From the NCBI GenBank assembly GCA_947451145.1, contig CANFXW010000028.1:1-39717 (forward strand): DNA of 39,717 nt, in the 5' to 3' direction. Below, one piece after another: positions 15,342 through 24,509 of this stretch (position 1 is its first letter; the number at the start of each line of letters is the position of its first letter). Under the pieces are notes generated by a model that ran no database searches, was not told the origin of the DNA, and saw only the letters and a list, made by a program, of their open reading frames with translations. The DNA is from Sphingomonadaceae bacterium (GTDB taxonomy: Bacteria > Pseudomonadota > Alphaproteobacteria > Sphingomonadales > Sphingomonadaceae). The position numbers were made by a program, and so were the translations under genes.

Positions 15342-17633
15342 ATGGGTAAGTTTTCAGCATTTTTCCAACGGCTAATACGGGCCGGAAAGACAGAAGTCGG
15401 CATCGGCATTGTCATTGCGACAACGGCCGTGGCCCTGCTGGCCCTGACGCTGGCGTTGATTCTGGGATTCAACCGCTGGGTTTCCAATTCCGACCAGATG
15501 GATCAGGCTGCCGAACGACAGCTGGCCGCCAATTATCTTGACCGCAGTGGTAACACTCTGTCTGCTCAACAAAAAACTCAGCTCACCTGGGACGATGGCT
15601 TCAAGGCCGTGGGCTATGCCCGCGACTTCAAATGGGCCGATACCTATCTAGGTGACTTCTTGTGGACCAACTTCCACACTGACCGCCTGTTTCTGGTCAC
15701 GCCGAAAGGCGGGCTGCTCAGGAGCTGGAACGCAGGGCAGCCGGCTGATTCGGCGGGCTTTGAATCGATTGCCGGCGATGTCGCTTCCGGCCTGCAGAAA
15801 ATGGCTGGCAATGGATCAGTCTATGGTCAGCCCGCCAGGTTCCGCCAGCTCGCCGACACGAGCTGGCCACTCGATGCGAAAGGGCGACCGCTAACCCGGT
15901 GGTCCTACTCGCTGATCGATTATCAGGGGCAACCGGCTTTGCTGACCATGGCATCGATCGTGCCGGATACCAATTATGACCTGCTGACCCGGACGCCGAA
16001 CCACATCGTTGCAGTCCGCAAGCTCGACAGGGAATTCCTGCGCACCATGGGTGAGGCGCTTTTGCTCAAGGATGTGGCATTTTCCGTTACCACTCCGACC
16101 AGTCCCGGGGGCAATGCGCTTCAGCTCAATGATGCGCATGGCAAGCAGCTGGGATGGCTTTCATGGAAGTCGCCGCCCGCCAGTGCAATCTTGACGGACA
16201 AAGTCAGGCCGCTCTTCATGGTCTATCTGGCCTTTCTGTTGGCCGTGATCGGGGGCGGATGGGCGATTGTAGCGGACCTGCTGCGCACGATGAAGCGGTT
16301 GACTCGCAGCGAGCGGCAAGCGCAGCACAGCGCAATGCACGATGCGATGACCGGGCTGCCCAATCGCCCGTGCTTTCTGACACAATTACAGCGAGCGCTT
16401 GAAGACGCTGAGCGAAGCCAAAGCGGGCTTTTGATCGCAGTCGCCTATTTCGATCTCGACAATTTCAAGACCATCAATGATACGCTAGGCCACCATATCG
16501 GGGATGAATTGGTCTGCGAAGTTGCCCGCCGTGCCCGCGCGGAATTACCCAAGAACGATTTCATTGCCCGTATTGGCGGCGATGAATTTGTCATTACCCG
16601 GTGTATTCAGGATGTGGACAATATCGACAGCTTGATCGGTGAAGATGTGCTTCACCTGTTCACTCGGCCCTTCGAGATTGGCGGCCATGTTATCGACGTC
16701 AGCGCCTCTTGCGGCGTCAGCTGGGCGCCCGACCACGGCACTGATGCGGGCGATCTGCTGCGCAGCGCCGACGTGGCGCTCTATCGTGCCAAGCAGCGCG
16801 GCCGCGCGCGCTGGCGAGCGTTTACACCTGACATGCTGTCCCAACTTCACGCCCGGCGTGAGCTGGAGATCGACCTTCGGGTGGCTCTGGCCGAAGACCG
16901 GCTGCAGATGGTCTACCAGCCGCTCGTCGAGGCGGCGAAAGGTACGATCGTCGGCTTCGAAGCTCTGGTTCGCTGGAACGATCCCGCGCGCGGCAATGTA
17001 AGCCCCGATGTTTTTGTCCAGATCGCCGAGCAGAGCGGGCTGATGACGATACTGGGCGATTGCGTGTTGCGCTGGACCTTTGCCGACATAGCGCAGTGGC
17101 ATGGTAAATTCTTCTCGATCAACCTCTCGCCGGTGCAGATCATGGCGCGCGGCTTCATTGAGAATCTGCAGGCGCAGGTAGAGCACTATGGTGTCGACCC
17201 GTCGCAGGTCATTTTTGAGGTGACCGAAGGTGTGCTGATGGAGCGCAGCAACCATGTGCTGGCGGTTCTGCGCGAGATCAAGGCGATGGGCTTCCGTATT
17301 GCGCTTGATGACTTCGGCACCGGCTTTTCCAGCCTCAGCTACCTCCGCAGCTTTCCGTTCGACTATATCAAGGTCGACAAGTCTTTCGTCCAGAACATCG
17401 AGAATGATGTCGATGCCCTGGCGATCCTGCGGGCTATTGTCAGCCTGGGCCTGTCGCTCAACATGAAGGTTGTCGCCGAAGGAGTTGAGACAATGCTGCA
17501 GCGGCAGCTGGTTCAGGCCGCGGGTTGTCAGCTCATGCAGGGCCACCTGTTCTGGCAGGCCATGGCCTCGGATCAGGTGAGCGAACTGCTGGGTGACGAC
17601 CAACCTTCCGTTGAACTACGTCAGGCGGGTTGA
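15342..17633 (+). CDS. CHASE4-GGDEF-EAL cyclic-di-GMP enzyme
   Basis: A 763-aa membrane protein. TM1 (about 18-42) and TM2 (about 288-308) flank a periplasmic sensor that looks like CHASE4 (LTWDDGFKAVGYARDFKWAD, FLWTNFHTDRLFLV). It is followed by a GGDEF domain (about 325-490) and an EAL domain (about 505-750). The GGDEF motif is intact at 412-416 (ARIGGDEFV). The EAL motif is intact at 540-542 (GFEALVRW), with DDFGTGFSS and VAEGVET also present. Product-inhibition RxxD is degenerate: the residues are P403-K-N-D406. Both activities look possible; EAL is the surer one. It is a single-gene unit ending at a shared terminator with glnA. Confidence 0.92.
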   Translation: MGKFSAFFQRLIRAGKTEVGIGIVIATTAVALLALTLALILGFNRWVSNSDQMDQAAERQLAANYLDRSGNTLSAQQKTQLTWDDGFKAVGYARDFKWADTYLGDFLWTNFHTDRLFLVTPKGGLLRSWNAGQPADSAGFESIAGDVASGLQKMAGNGSVYGQPARFRQLADTSWPLDAKGRPLTRWSYSLIDYQGQPALLTMASIVPDTNYDLLTRTPNHIVAVRKLDREFLRTMGEALLLKDVAFSVTTPTSPGGNALQLNDAHGKQLGWLSWKSPPASAILTDKVRPLFMVYLAFLLAVIGGGWAIVADLLRTMKRLTRSERQAQHSAMHDAMTGLPNRPCFLTQLQRALEDAERSQSGLLIAVAYFDLDNFKTINDTLGHHIGDELVCEVARRARAELPKNDFIARIGGDEFVITRCIQDVDNIDSLIGEDVLHLFTRPFEIGGHVIDVSASCGVSWAPDHGTDAGDLLRSADVALYRAKQRGRARWRAFTPDMLSQLHARRELEIDLRVALAEDRLQMVYQPLVEAAKGTIVGFEALVRWNDPARGNVSPDVFVQIAEQSGLMTILGDCVLRWTFADIAQWHGKFFSINLSPVQIMARGFIENLQAQVEHYGVDPSQVIFEVTEGVLMERSNHVLAVLREIKAMGFRIALDDFGTGFSSLSYLRSFPFDYIKVDKSFVQNIENDVDALAILRAIVSLGLSLNMKVVAEGVETMLQRQLVQAAGCQLMQGHLFWQAMASDQVSELLGDDQPSVELRQAG

Positions 17634-17637
17634 GCGC

Positions 17638-17674
17638 AAAAAAGAGGCGCCCGGTTTCCCGGACGCCCCTTTTG
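17638..17674. terminator. Bidirectional rho-independent terminator
   Basis: Arms AGAGGCGCCCGG (17643-17654) and CCGGACGCCCCT (17659-17670) pair over 12 bp with two G-T wobbles around a 4-base loop. The minus strand then runs into T6 (complement of 17638-17643) and the plus strand into TTTT. It serves convergent glnA and the c-di-GMP gene. Confidence 0.88.
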
Positions 17675-17692
17675 TGATCGGATGACCGCAGC

Positions 17693-19102
17693 TTACCAGC
17701 TGTAGTACATGTCGAATTCAACAGCCGAAGGCGTGGTTTCCCAACGCATCACTTCGGGCCACTTGAGCTCGAGGTAGGCTTCGATCTGGTCCTTGGTGAA
17801 CACGCCGCCTTCGAGCAGGAAGGCGTGATCCTTCTTGAGGGCTTCCAGAGCTTCGCGCAGCGAACCGCAGACGGTCGGCACCTTCTTGAGCTCGCGCTCG
17901 GGCAGATCGTAGAGGTTCTTGTCCATGGCTTCGCCCGGGTGGATCTTGTTACGGATGCCGTCGAGACCAGCCATCAGCAGAGCCGAGTAGCAGAGGTAAG
18001 GGTTGGCCATCGCATCGGGGAAGCGGAATTCAACGCGCTTTGCCTTTTCGCCAGCGCCGTAAGGAATACGGCACGAAGCCGAACGGTTGCGCGCCGAATA
18101 GGCGAGCAGCACGGGGGCTTCATAGCCCGGCACCAGACGCTTGTAGCTGTTGGTGGTCGGGTTGGTGAAAGCGTTGAGTGCCTTGGCGTGCTTGATAACG
18201 CCGCCGATGAAGTACAGGCACATGTCGGAAAGACCGGCATAGCCGTTACCGGCGAACAGCGGCTTCTTGCCATCCCAGATCGAGATGTGGGTGTGCATGC
18301 CAGAGCCGTTGTCGGTCTTGATCGGCTTGGGCATGAAGGTTGCCGTCTTGCCATAGGCCTGGGCGACCTGCTGCACGACGTACTTGTAAACCTGCATGCG
18401 GTCAGCGGTTTCCACCAGCGTACCAAAGGTCAGGCCGAGTTCGTGCTGGGCCGAGGCCACTTCGTGGTGGTGCTTGTCGCAAGGCAGACCCATTTCGATC
18501 ATGGTCGAAACCATCTCGCCGCGGATGTCTACGCACGAATCGATCGGCGCGACGGGGAAGTAGCCGCCCTTGGCGCGTGGACGGTGGGCAAGGTTGCCAC
18601 CTTCGTACTTGGTGTCCGAATTGGTCGGCAGCTCGATGTCGTCGATCTTGAAGCCGTTGCCGTCATAACCGTCATAGAAACGGACGTCGTCGAAGATGAA
18701 GAATTCGGCTTCCGGGCCAACGTAGACGGTGTCACCCACGCCGCTCGACTTGACGAAAGCTTCGGCGCGCTTGGCGGTCGAGCGCGGATCGCGGGCATAG
18801 AGCTCACCGGTCGAAGGCTCGACGATGTCGCAGCACAGGATCATCATCGGCGTGGCGCTGAACGGGTCGATGTAAACGGCATCAAGATCGGGCTTGAGGA
18901 TCATGTCCGATTCGTTGATTGCCTTCCAGCCTTCGATCGACGAACCGTCGAACATCAGACCATCGTCGAGTTCATCGGCAGTCAGGCGGTCGGCGACCAT
19001 GGTGAGGTGCTGCCACTTGCCCTTGGGATCGGTGAAACGCAGATCGACCCATTCGATCTCTTCTTCCTTGATCCGCTTGATGATGTCGTTTGCCTTGCCC
19101 AT
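17693..19102 (-). CDS. glnA: Glutamine synthetase type I
   Basis: ATP-dependent amidation of glutamate to glutamine, the entry point of ammonium assimilation; a cytoplasmic dodecamer. The protein is 469 aa, as in E. coli. Motifs are [32 protein letters not shown] (metal), [10 protein letters not shown] (glutamate) and [11 protein letters not shown]. The adenylylation tyrosine is present at residue 398 in NLYDLPERE, so it is the GSI-beta type under GlnE control. Ten in-frame codons lie upstream, but ATG 19102 has AAGGA 7 bases before it and the standard [12 protein letters not shown]-terminus. It follows glnB after 71 bases, as one operon. Confidence 0.97.
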   Translation of the reverse strand: MGKANDIIKRIKEEEIEWVDLRFTDPKGKWQHLTMVADRLTADELDDGLMFDGSSIEGWKAINESDMILKPDLDAVYIDPFSATPMMILCCDIVEPSTGELYARDPRSTAKRAEAFVKSSGVGDTVYVGPEAEFFIFDDVRFYDGYDGNGFKIDDIELPTNSDTKYEGGNLAHRPRAKGGYFPVAPIDSCVDIRGEMVSTMIEMGLPCDKHHHEVASAQHELGLTFGTLVETADRMQVYKYVVQQVAQAYGKTATFMPKPIKTDNGSGMHTHISIWDGKKPLFAGNGYAGLSDMCLYFIGGVIKHAKALNAFTNPTTNSYKRLVPGYEAPVLLAYSARNRSASCRIPYGAGEKAKRVEFRFPDAMANPYLCYSALLMAGLDGIRNKIHPGEAMDKNLYDLPERELKKVPTVCGSLREALEALKKDHAFLLEGGVFTKDQIEAYLELKWPEVMRWETTPSAVEFDMYYSW

Positions 19103-19173
19103 TTTCAGTCCTTCATACTTCCCCTCGCTCACGCGGCTGGGGATGGGGTGGAAATTCGGAAATTAGTGATGTG

Positions 19174-19635
<462 letters not shown>

Positions 19636-19694
19636 CTAGGACAAGCTGTGCCTTGCGAAAAGGGGAGAATCGCAACAAAGTGAGCGCAAAATCG

Positions 19695-19722
19695 CATTCC
19701 GGGACACAAATTTACCGGAATG
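19695..19722. repeat. Inverted repeat upstream of the glnB promoter
   Basis: CATTCCGG (19695-19702) and CCGGAATG (19715-19722) form perfect 8-bp arms around a 12-base AT-rich spacer. The centre is about 116 bases upstream of the predicted glnB start, where enhancer sites of sigma-54 activators lie. It does not fit the usual GCAC-type NtrC site. It is also 49 bases after the argC stop and could be a weak terminator hairpin, although no T-run follows. Confidence 0.4.
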
Positions 19723-19770
19723 GGCTCGCGGGCATGCCCAAAATGCGGGCAAGTGCTGCCTAAATTCTAA

Positions 19771-20697
19771 TCAGCCGAGATTGAGGCCTGCGGTTTCGGG
19801 CAAGCCGGCCATCAGGTTCAGGTTCTGCACCGCCGCTCCGCTCGCGCCTTTGCCAAGGTTGTCGAGCACGGCGATCAGGCGGGCTTGCGAACCGTCCTTC
19901 GCGCCAAAGACATGCAGGTCGAGCCGGTCGGAAGGCGCCATCGAGCGGCGCAGCAGGATCTCGTCCGGCACTTCGTCATGGACAGCGACAATCGGGCTGC
20001 CGGCATAGAAGGCCTTCAGGCAATCGCGCAGCGCCTGCGGAGTGGCAGCGCCCGGCATGGCGGCGAGCGGCAGCGGCACTTCCACCACCATCCCGCGATG
20101 GGCAGCGATCACGGCCGGGGCGAACAGCGGTTCGTAGGCAAGCCCCGCCAGCTTCTGCATCTCGGGCACGTGCTTGTGGCTCATAGCCAGACCATAGGCG
20201 CGGAAGGCGATGTCGGTGTCATCATCAAACCGCGCGATCAGCGCTTTGCCGCCGCCCGAATAGCCCGAGACGGCGTTGACTGTGTAAGGCCAGTCCGCAG
20301 GCAGCAGCCCGGCACGAACCAGCGGCGCGATCAGCGCGATAAAGCCCGAGGGATAGCAGCCCGGGTTGGTCACCCTCGCGGCAGCGGCCACCGCCTCGCG
20401 CCCGACGATCTCGGGGAAGCCATAGGTCCAGCCCTTAGCCACGCGGTGCGCCGACGAGGCATCGATGATCCGTACCCTGGCATCGCCCGCCAGCGCGACA
20501 GCTTCCTTGGCGGCCTCATCGGGCAGGCAGAGGATGGCAAAATCGGCGGCGTGATAGGCATCGCGCCGGGCATCGGCAGACTTGCGCTGCTCGTCGTCGA
20601 GAACCAGCAGTGCAAATTCGCTGCGCGGGGCCAGCCGTTCGACGATCTCGAGGCCGGTCGTTCCTGCTGCGCCGTCGATGAAAACCTTGATGCTCAC
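19771..20697 (-). CDS. argC: N-acetyl-gamma-glutamyl-phosphate reductase (type 2)
   Basis: NADPH-dependent reduction of N-acetylglutamyl phosphate, the third step of arginine synthesis. The protein is 308 aa, the short type-2 ArgC. It begins VSIKVFIDGAAGTTGLEIVERL (Rossmann glycine motif). The catalytic cysteine is in VTNPGCYPSGFIAL, and SGYSGGGKALI and SHKHVPEM are present. The start is GTG 20697, which overlaps the TGA of the upstream SH3 gene (GTGA at 20694-20697). The 23 in-frame codons further upstream lie inside that gene and were rejected. The two are likely translationally coupled. Confidence 0.94.
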   Translation of the reverse strand: MSIKVFIDGAAGTTGLEIVERLAPRSEFALLVLDDEQRKSADARRDAYHAADFAILCLPDEAAKEAVALAGDARVRIIDASSAHRVAKGWTYGFPEIVGREAVAAAARVTNPGCYPSGFIALIAPLVRAGLLPADWPYTVNAVSGYSGGGKALIARFDDDTDIAFRAYGLAMSHKHVPEMQKLAGLAYEPLFAPAVIAAHRGMVVEVPLPLAAMPGAATPQALRDCLKAFYAGSPIVAVHDEVPDEILLRRSMAPSDRLDLHVFGAKDGSQARLIAVLDNLGKGASGAAVQNLNLMAGLPETAGLNLG

Positions 20698-21038
20698 GCC
20701 GCCAGTTCGAGCTTGTCCATCGGCACATAGCCGACCAGCCCGCCCTCGCCATCGCACTGGCCCCAAGCGGTGCCGCCCGCGACATCAAGCACTTCGAACA
20801 CCGAGCCACCGGCCAGCGAAGCCAAAACCTCGGCATCACTGCGCGAGGACGAGAACAATTGCGCGCCGCCCGAAACAACCGAATGCACCGAAGGTACGGC
20901 ATAGTGCGGCACGAAATAACGGCCCGCGAGCCGCACATGCGCAAGATCGCCGCGAACCGGGGTGTGCGCCGGATCGTCGATCTTCATTGGCCCGCTGAGC
21001 GAAAAGCTCTGGCCGTCTAGGCTCGCCTGTTCAGTCAA
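20694..21038 (-). CDS. Stand-alone bacterial SH3-domain protein
   Basis: A 114-aa protein without signal peptide or membrane segment. The segment RGDLAHVRLAGRYFVPHYAVP and the following beta-strand region (VFEVLDVAGGTAWGQCDGEGGLVGYVPMDKLEL) look like the SH3 module that precedes the NlpC/P60 peptidase domain in cell-wall hydrolases. The catalytic Cys/His domain is absent; the protein ends directly after the SH3 fold and the argC start overlaps its stop. A minus-strand TATAAG lies about 50 bases upstream of the ATG. It may be a shortened relative of an NlpC/P60 protein, with a binding role only. Confidence 0.7.
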   Translation of the reverse strand: MTEQASLDGQSFSLSGPMKIDDPAHTPVRGDLAHVRLAGRYFVPHYAVPSVHSVVSGGAQLFSSSRSDAEVLASLAGGSVFEVLDVAGGTAWGQCDGEGGLVGYVPMDKLELAA

Positions 21039-21087
21039 TGTCCCTCATGCCCCTTCTATGGCCATATCCTTCTTGGGGTTGCGCGCG

Positions 21088-21114
21088 CTTATACAATGCG
21101 GCCCTTTCAAGCAA
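21088..21114 (-). promoter_or_regulatory. Possible promoter of the SH3-argC pair
   Basis: On the minus strand TATAAG (complement of 21088-21093) is preceded by a weak TTGCTT (complement of 21109-21114) with a 15-base spacer. It lies about 50 bases before the SH3 start. The same TTGTATAAGCG string occurs on the minus strand near 10681-10692, upstream of the 10640 start. Confidence 0.3.
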
Positions 21115-21115
21115 G

Positions 21116-22501
21116 TTAGCTGGTGTAGCGTTCCTGCAACATATGCCACGCGGCGCGCAGTCCTAAAGCATCGCCGCCCTTGGGGCGACCGGGTTTGGCT
21201 AGCGGCCGCCATGCGAAAGTATCGAAGTGTGCCCAGTCGGTGCCCTCGGGAACAAAGCGATCAAGGAACAGTCCCGCGACGCTCGCCCCGGCAAAGCCGT
21301 TGCTGTGCGAATTGTTGATGTCGGCAATGTCGCTCTTCAGCCACTCGCGATAGGCGGCGGGCAAGGGCAGCCGCCAGACCGCATCGTCATGGGCGATACC
21401 GGCGCGCAGCAGGGCATCGGCGGTAGCATCGTTTCGGGCCATCAGCGCGGGCAGGTCTGGCCCCAGCGCAACCCGCGCCGCGCCGGTGAGGGTGGCGAAG
21501 TCGAGGATGAAGTCAGCCTTGCCTTCGCCCGCCTTGGCCAAGGCATCGCCCAGCACCAATCGCCCTTCGGCATCGGTATTGCCGATCTCCACGCTGATAC
21601 CCGCGCGGCTGCGCAACACGTCGCCGGGGCGGAAGGCGTTGCCTGAAACGGCGTTTTCCACTGCCGGCACCAGCAGGTGCAGCCGCACCGGCAGGTTGGC
21701 CTTCATGATCAACTCTGCCAGCGCCAAGGCATGCGCCGCGCCGCCCATGTCTTTCTTCATCAGCAGCATGCCGGACGAAGGCTTGATATCCAGACCGCCC
21801 GAATCGAAACAGACGCCCTTGCCGACAATGGCAATGCGCGGATGCTTGGCGTCGCCCCATTCCAGCTCGATCATGCGGGGGGCATGGGCGCGGCCAGCGG
21901 CGCGGCCGACCATGTGGACCATCGGGAATTCGCGCTCCAGCGCATCGCCCTTGGTAACGTGCAGGTGGGCGTGATGCGCCTTGGCGAGGCGGGCGGCGAC
22001 GGCCTCCAGTTCGGCAGGCCCCATGTCCTCGGCAGGGGTATTGACCAGATCGCGCACCAGTTCGGTAGCGGCAGCCTCGGCGAGGATGGCATCGATCGCC
22101 TTGACCTCTTTGGTCAGCAGAATGCGCGGGGCATCTTCGGGCGCATCGGACTTGTAACGGTCAAAGCGATATTGGCCGGTAATCCAGCCAAAGGCCGCTG
22201 GCCCGGGATCGCCACCAGCGCGGCGATAGGTTCCTGCCGGAAGCACTTCGGCCAACTTGGCCATGCACCATGATGAAAGGCTGTCGGGATTGGCGACGCC
22301 CGATACCACGAACCAGTGATCACCATCGGGGACAATGGCATATTCATAACCCCCGCCTTCAAACTTCTGCGCCGCCAACGCAGCGCGCTGCTGGGCGGAA
22401 AGGCGCTTGGTCCACTCCGCCAGCGTGTCTTTGCTGACGAGGTGGATGTCAGTGGCCTTTTGGCCGCGATCGGGCTGGATCAGCTGGTTTTTGTCGGTCA
22501 T
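21116..22501 (-). CDS. M17 leucyl aminopeptidase family protein
   Basis: Cytoplasmic zinc- or manganese-dependent aminopeptidase for peptide turnover; 461 aa. The M17 signature NTDAEGRLVLGDAL is intact. The metal and catalytic segment GKGVCFDSGGLDIKPSSGM ... MKKDMGGAAHALA contains the expected Lys and Asp residues, and FATLTGAARVALG follows. The N-terminal domain (about 1-150) is shorter and more divergent than in E. coli PepA, as is common for the alphaproteobacterial paralogue. It is divergent from map with a 139-base spacer that holds a REP-like palindrome. Confidence 0.92.
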   Translation of the reverse strand: MTDKNQLIQPDRGQKATDIHLVSKDTLAEWTKRLSAQQRAALAAQKFEGGGYEYAIVPDGDHWFVVSGVANPDSLSSWCMAKLAEVLPAGTYRRAGGDPGPAAFGWITGQYRFDRYKSDAPEDAPRILLTKEVKAIDAILAEAAATELVRDLVNTPAEDMGPAELEAVAARLAKAHHAHLHVTKGDALEREFPMVHMVGRAAGRAHAPRMIELEWGDAKHPRIAIVGKGVCFDSGGLDIKPSSGMLLMKKDMGGAAHALALAELIMKANLPVRLHLLVPAVENAVSGNAFRPGDVLRSRAGISVEIGNTDAEGRLVLGDALAKAGEGKADFILDFATLTGAARVALGPDLPALMARNDATADALLRAGIAHDDAVWRLPLPAAYREWLKSDIADINNSHSNGFAGASVAGLFLDRFVPEGTDWAHFDTFAWRPLAKPGRPKGGDALGLRAAWHMLQERYTS

Positions 22502-22579
22502 TGTCTGACAGTCTTAGGACAATGAAACGGGATTGGGAATCCATTCACCGATTCACCCCCACTCCCCCTGAATTCGCTG

Positions 22580-22598
22580 TCCTGAAACGAGTTCAGGA
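22580..22598. repeat. REP-like palindrome
   Basis: TCCTGAA (22580-22586), loop ACGAG, TTCAGGA (22592-22598), followed by TGACGG. From memory, strings of the form TCCTGAA-ACGAG-TTCAGGATGACG are scattered between genes in many sphingomonad genomes. Its position between two divergent starts makes a terminator unlikely. Only one copy is seen here. Confidence 0.5.
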
Positions 22599-22640
22599 TG
22601 ACGGTGTATTTTTAGGGCCGGATATTATATTGGCCCCACT

Positions 22641-23465
22641 ATGACTCAATACCAGACCGTAACCTCCACCGAAACCTCGCTCCGCGATGGCACGATCAAG
22701 CTGCATGGGCCCGAGGCCTTTGAGGGCATGCGCAAGGCCGGGCGGCTCGCCGCAGAGATCCTCGATGCGCTGGTGCCTTTCGTGCAGGTCGGCGTGACCA
22801 CTGGCGAGATCGACGATCTGGTGCGCGAGATGACGATTGCCGGCGGCGCGGTGCCGGCGACGCTCGGCTATCGCGGCTATGCCCATTCGTGCTGCGTTTC
22901 GATCAACCATGTCGTTTGTCACGGTATTCCCGGCGACAAGCAGCTGAAGGATGGGGACATCGTCAACATTGATGTCACCCCGCTGCTCGATGGCTGGCAC
23001 GGCGATTCCAGCCGGATGTATCTGGTCGGCGATGTGCCGCTGAAGGCGCGGCGGCTGGTTGATGTGACCTATGAGTGCCTGATGCTCGGCATCGAGCAGG
23101 TGAAGCCCGGCGCGCGTCTGGGAGACATTGGCGCCGCGATCCAGCGCCATGCCGAAAGCCAGCGCTATGGCGTGGTGCGCGAATTCTGCGGCCACGGCCT
23201 TGGCCGCCTGTTCCACGATGCGCCCGAAGTCGTTCACGCCGCGCGGGCAGGGACGGGGCCTGAACTGCGCCCCGGCATGTTCTTCACCATCGAACCGATG
23301 ATCAACCTCGGCAAGGCGCCGGTAAAGATGCTCGACGACGGCTGGACCGCCGTAACCCGCGACCGCTCGCTGTCAGCCCAGTTCGAGCATTCGATCGGCG
23401 TGACCGAAACGGGCTGCGAGGTGTTTACGCTGAGCCCGAAGGGGCTGGATAGGCCGCCTTATTGA
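22641..23465 (+). CDS. map: Methionine aminopeptidase type I
   Basis: Removes the initiator methionine from nascent proteins; 274 aa. All five metal ligands are visible: the two Asp in NIDVTPLLDGWHGDSSRMY, His in FCGHGLGRLFHDAP, Glu in TIEPMINLG and Glu in QFEHSIGVTE. The N-terminal 20 residues before GPEAFEGMRKAGRLAAEIL are an extension without zinc-finger cysteines. No Shine-Dalgarno sequence is seen before the ATG. A TATTAT box at 22624-22629 would place the transcript start within a few bases of it, so the message may be nearly leaderless. Confidence 0.95.
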   Translation: MTQYQTVTSTETSLRDGTIKLHGPEAFEGMRKAGRLAAEILDALVPFVQVGVTTGEIDDLVREMTIAGGAVPATLGYRGYAHSCCVSINHVVCHGIPGDKQLKDGDIVNIDVTPLLDGWHGDSSRMYLVGDVPLKARRLVDVTYECLMLGIEQVKPGARLGDIGAAIQRHAESQRYGVVREFCGHGLGRLFHDAPEVVHAARAGTGPELRPGMFFTIEPMINLGKAPVKMLDDGWTAVTRDRSLSAQFEHSIGVTETGCEVFTLSPKGLDRPPY

Positions 23466-23869
23466 GGGTGCGACGCGCTGTGCGATGGCTTAGACAAGCT
23501 TATTTGCGACTTCTGCTCATTCTGTCGGATGGTTCTAAATTTGTAGCAGCGTGTCTGATTTTGGCCGGAATCATTGCCTTTCTTGCGAACAGCAGGCGCA
23601 CAAAATTAGAGCGTGACGGGTTGCCAGAGATAGCAAAGGTATCCGGGTTGGGACTTAATCCGGCCAGATGGGGATCGGGACGGGTCAGTGTCTGGGCGCA
23701 GGACTCGAACGGGGTCACAGGCGTGGCTGTTGTTCGATTTGCCAATGCTGAGAACTGTTCCGTGGGGAGCGAGGTCAAGGTTTTGCGCATTAGTCTCGCC
23801 CTGAAGGTCTTTCCGGAAACTTGCGCTGCAGCGCTGACGCGACAGCAAATTACCCCCGCGCAGCCCTGA
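23462..23869 (+). CDS. Small membrane-anchored protein, unknown function
   Basis: Up to 135 aa, starting at TTG 23462 (overlapping the map stop as TTGA) or GTG 23468. The N-terminus is basic and is followed by one membrane segment (FVAACLILAGIIAFLA, about 28-43). A soluble part then has two cysteines (ENCSVG, PETCAA). Codon use is clearly less GC-rich than the neighbours, with TTA, AAA, GTA and TTT codons. I do not recognise a family. The last 20 bases overlap the 3' end of ccmB on the other strand. It is either a real orphan, possibly acquired, or a weakly expressed gene. Confidence 0.5.
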   Translation: MRVRRAVRWLRQAYLRLLLILSDGSKFVAACLILAGIIAFLANSRRTKLERDGLPEIAKVSGLGLNPARWGSGRVSVWAQDSNGVTGVAVVRFANAENCSVGSEVKVLRISLALKVFPETCAAALTRQQITPAQP

Positions 23870-24509
23870 TCGCCGCCCCCGCTGCAAACGGCGCGACCGC
23901 CAGCAGCACCAGACTCGCCGCCGCCGTCAGCGCCAGTCCGCTCTCGCCACCCGTCGCGAGGCTTCCCGCGCCGAAGACCAGCAGCGGCACGGCGAGCGGG
24001 ATCACCAGCAGTCCGCCGAGCGCCGCGCCGCCGCGCAGGCCTGCGGTGAGCGCGGCGACGGTTACGCCGAGTGCCGCGAGCCCCGGGGTTCCGGCCAGCA
24101 GTCCGATCTCGACAATCCGCAGCTTGTCCGCCTCGATCCCCAGCAGCCCCGCAGCGGGCAGCGCGGCGAGCATCAGCGGCGGGCCGAAGCTCAGCCAGTG
24201 GGCCACGATGCGGGTCAGCGCGATCCACTCTTCGCTGATCCCGCGCAGCGCCCACTGATCGAACATGCCTAGCTCAAGGTCCGGCTCGATCAGCCGGTCA
24301 ATCGGCAGGATCGCCGCGAGCAGTGCCGCCACCCAGATCACCCCGCCGCCGGTCCGCGCCAGCAGCACCGGGTCCGGCCCGACAGCAAAGGGAAACAGCA
24401 TGGCGACCGAGAGGAAGAACAGTAGCGGAAGCAGCGATCCCCCGCGCCGCCCGCCAAGCAACAGCAGGCCGAGGTCGCGGCGGAGGATGTGAAACAGCGC
24501 GCCGCTCAT
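23850..24509 (-). CDS. ccmB: Heme exporter membrane subunit CcmB
   Basis: Membrane component of the CcmABC complex of system I cytochrome c maturation, which supports heme delivery to CcmE. The protein is 219 aa with about six hydrophobic segments. RRDLGLLLLGGRRGG at the N-terminus, FFLSVAMLFPFAVGP, and LIEPDLELGMFDQW with HWLSFGPPLMLAALPAAGLL are CcmB-like. Its ATG overlaps the ccmA stop (ATGA at 24506-24509). ccmC, ccmD and ccmE are not in the window. Confidence 0.92.
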   Translation of the reverse strand: MSGALFHILRRDLGLLLLGGRRGGSLLPLLFFLSVAMLFPFAVGPDPVLLARTGGGVIWVAALLAAILPIDRLIEPDLELGMFDQWALRGISEEWIALTRIVAHWLSFGPPLMLAALPAAGLLGIEADKLRIVEIGLLAGTPGLAALGVTVAALTAGLRGGAALGGLLVIPLAVPLLVFGAGSLATGGESGLALTAAASLVLLAVAPFAAGAAIRAARG

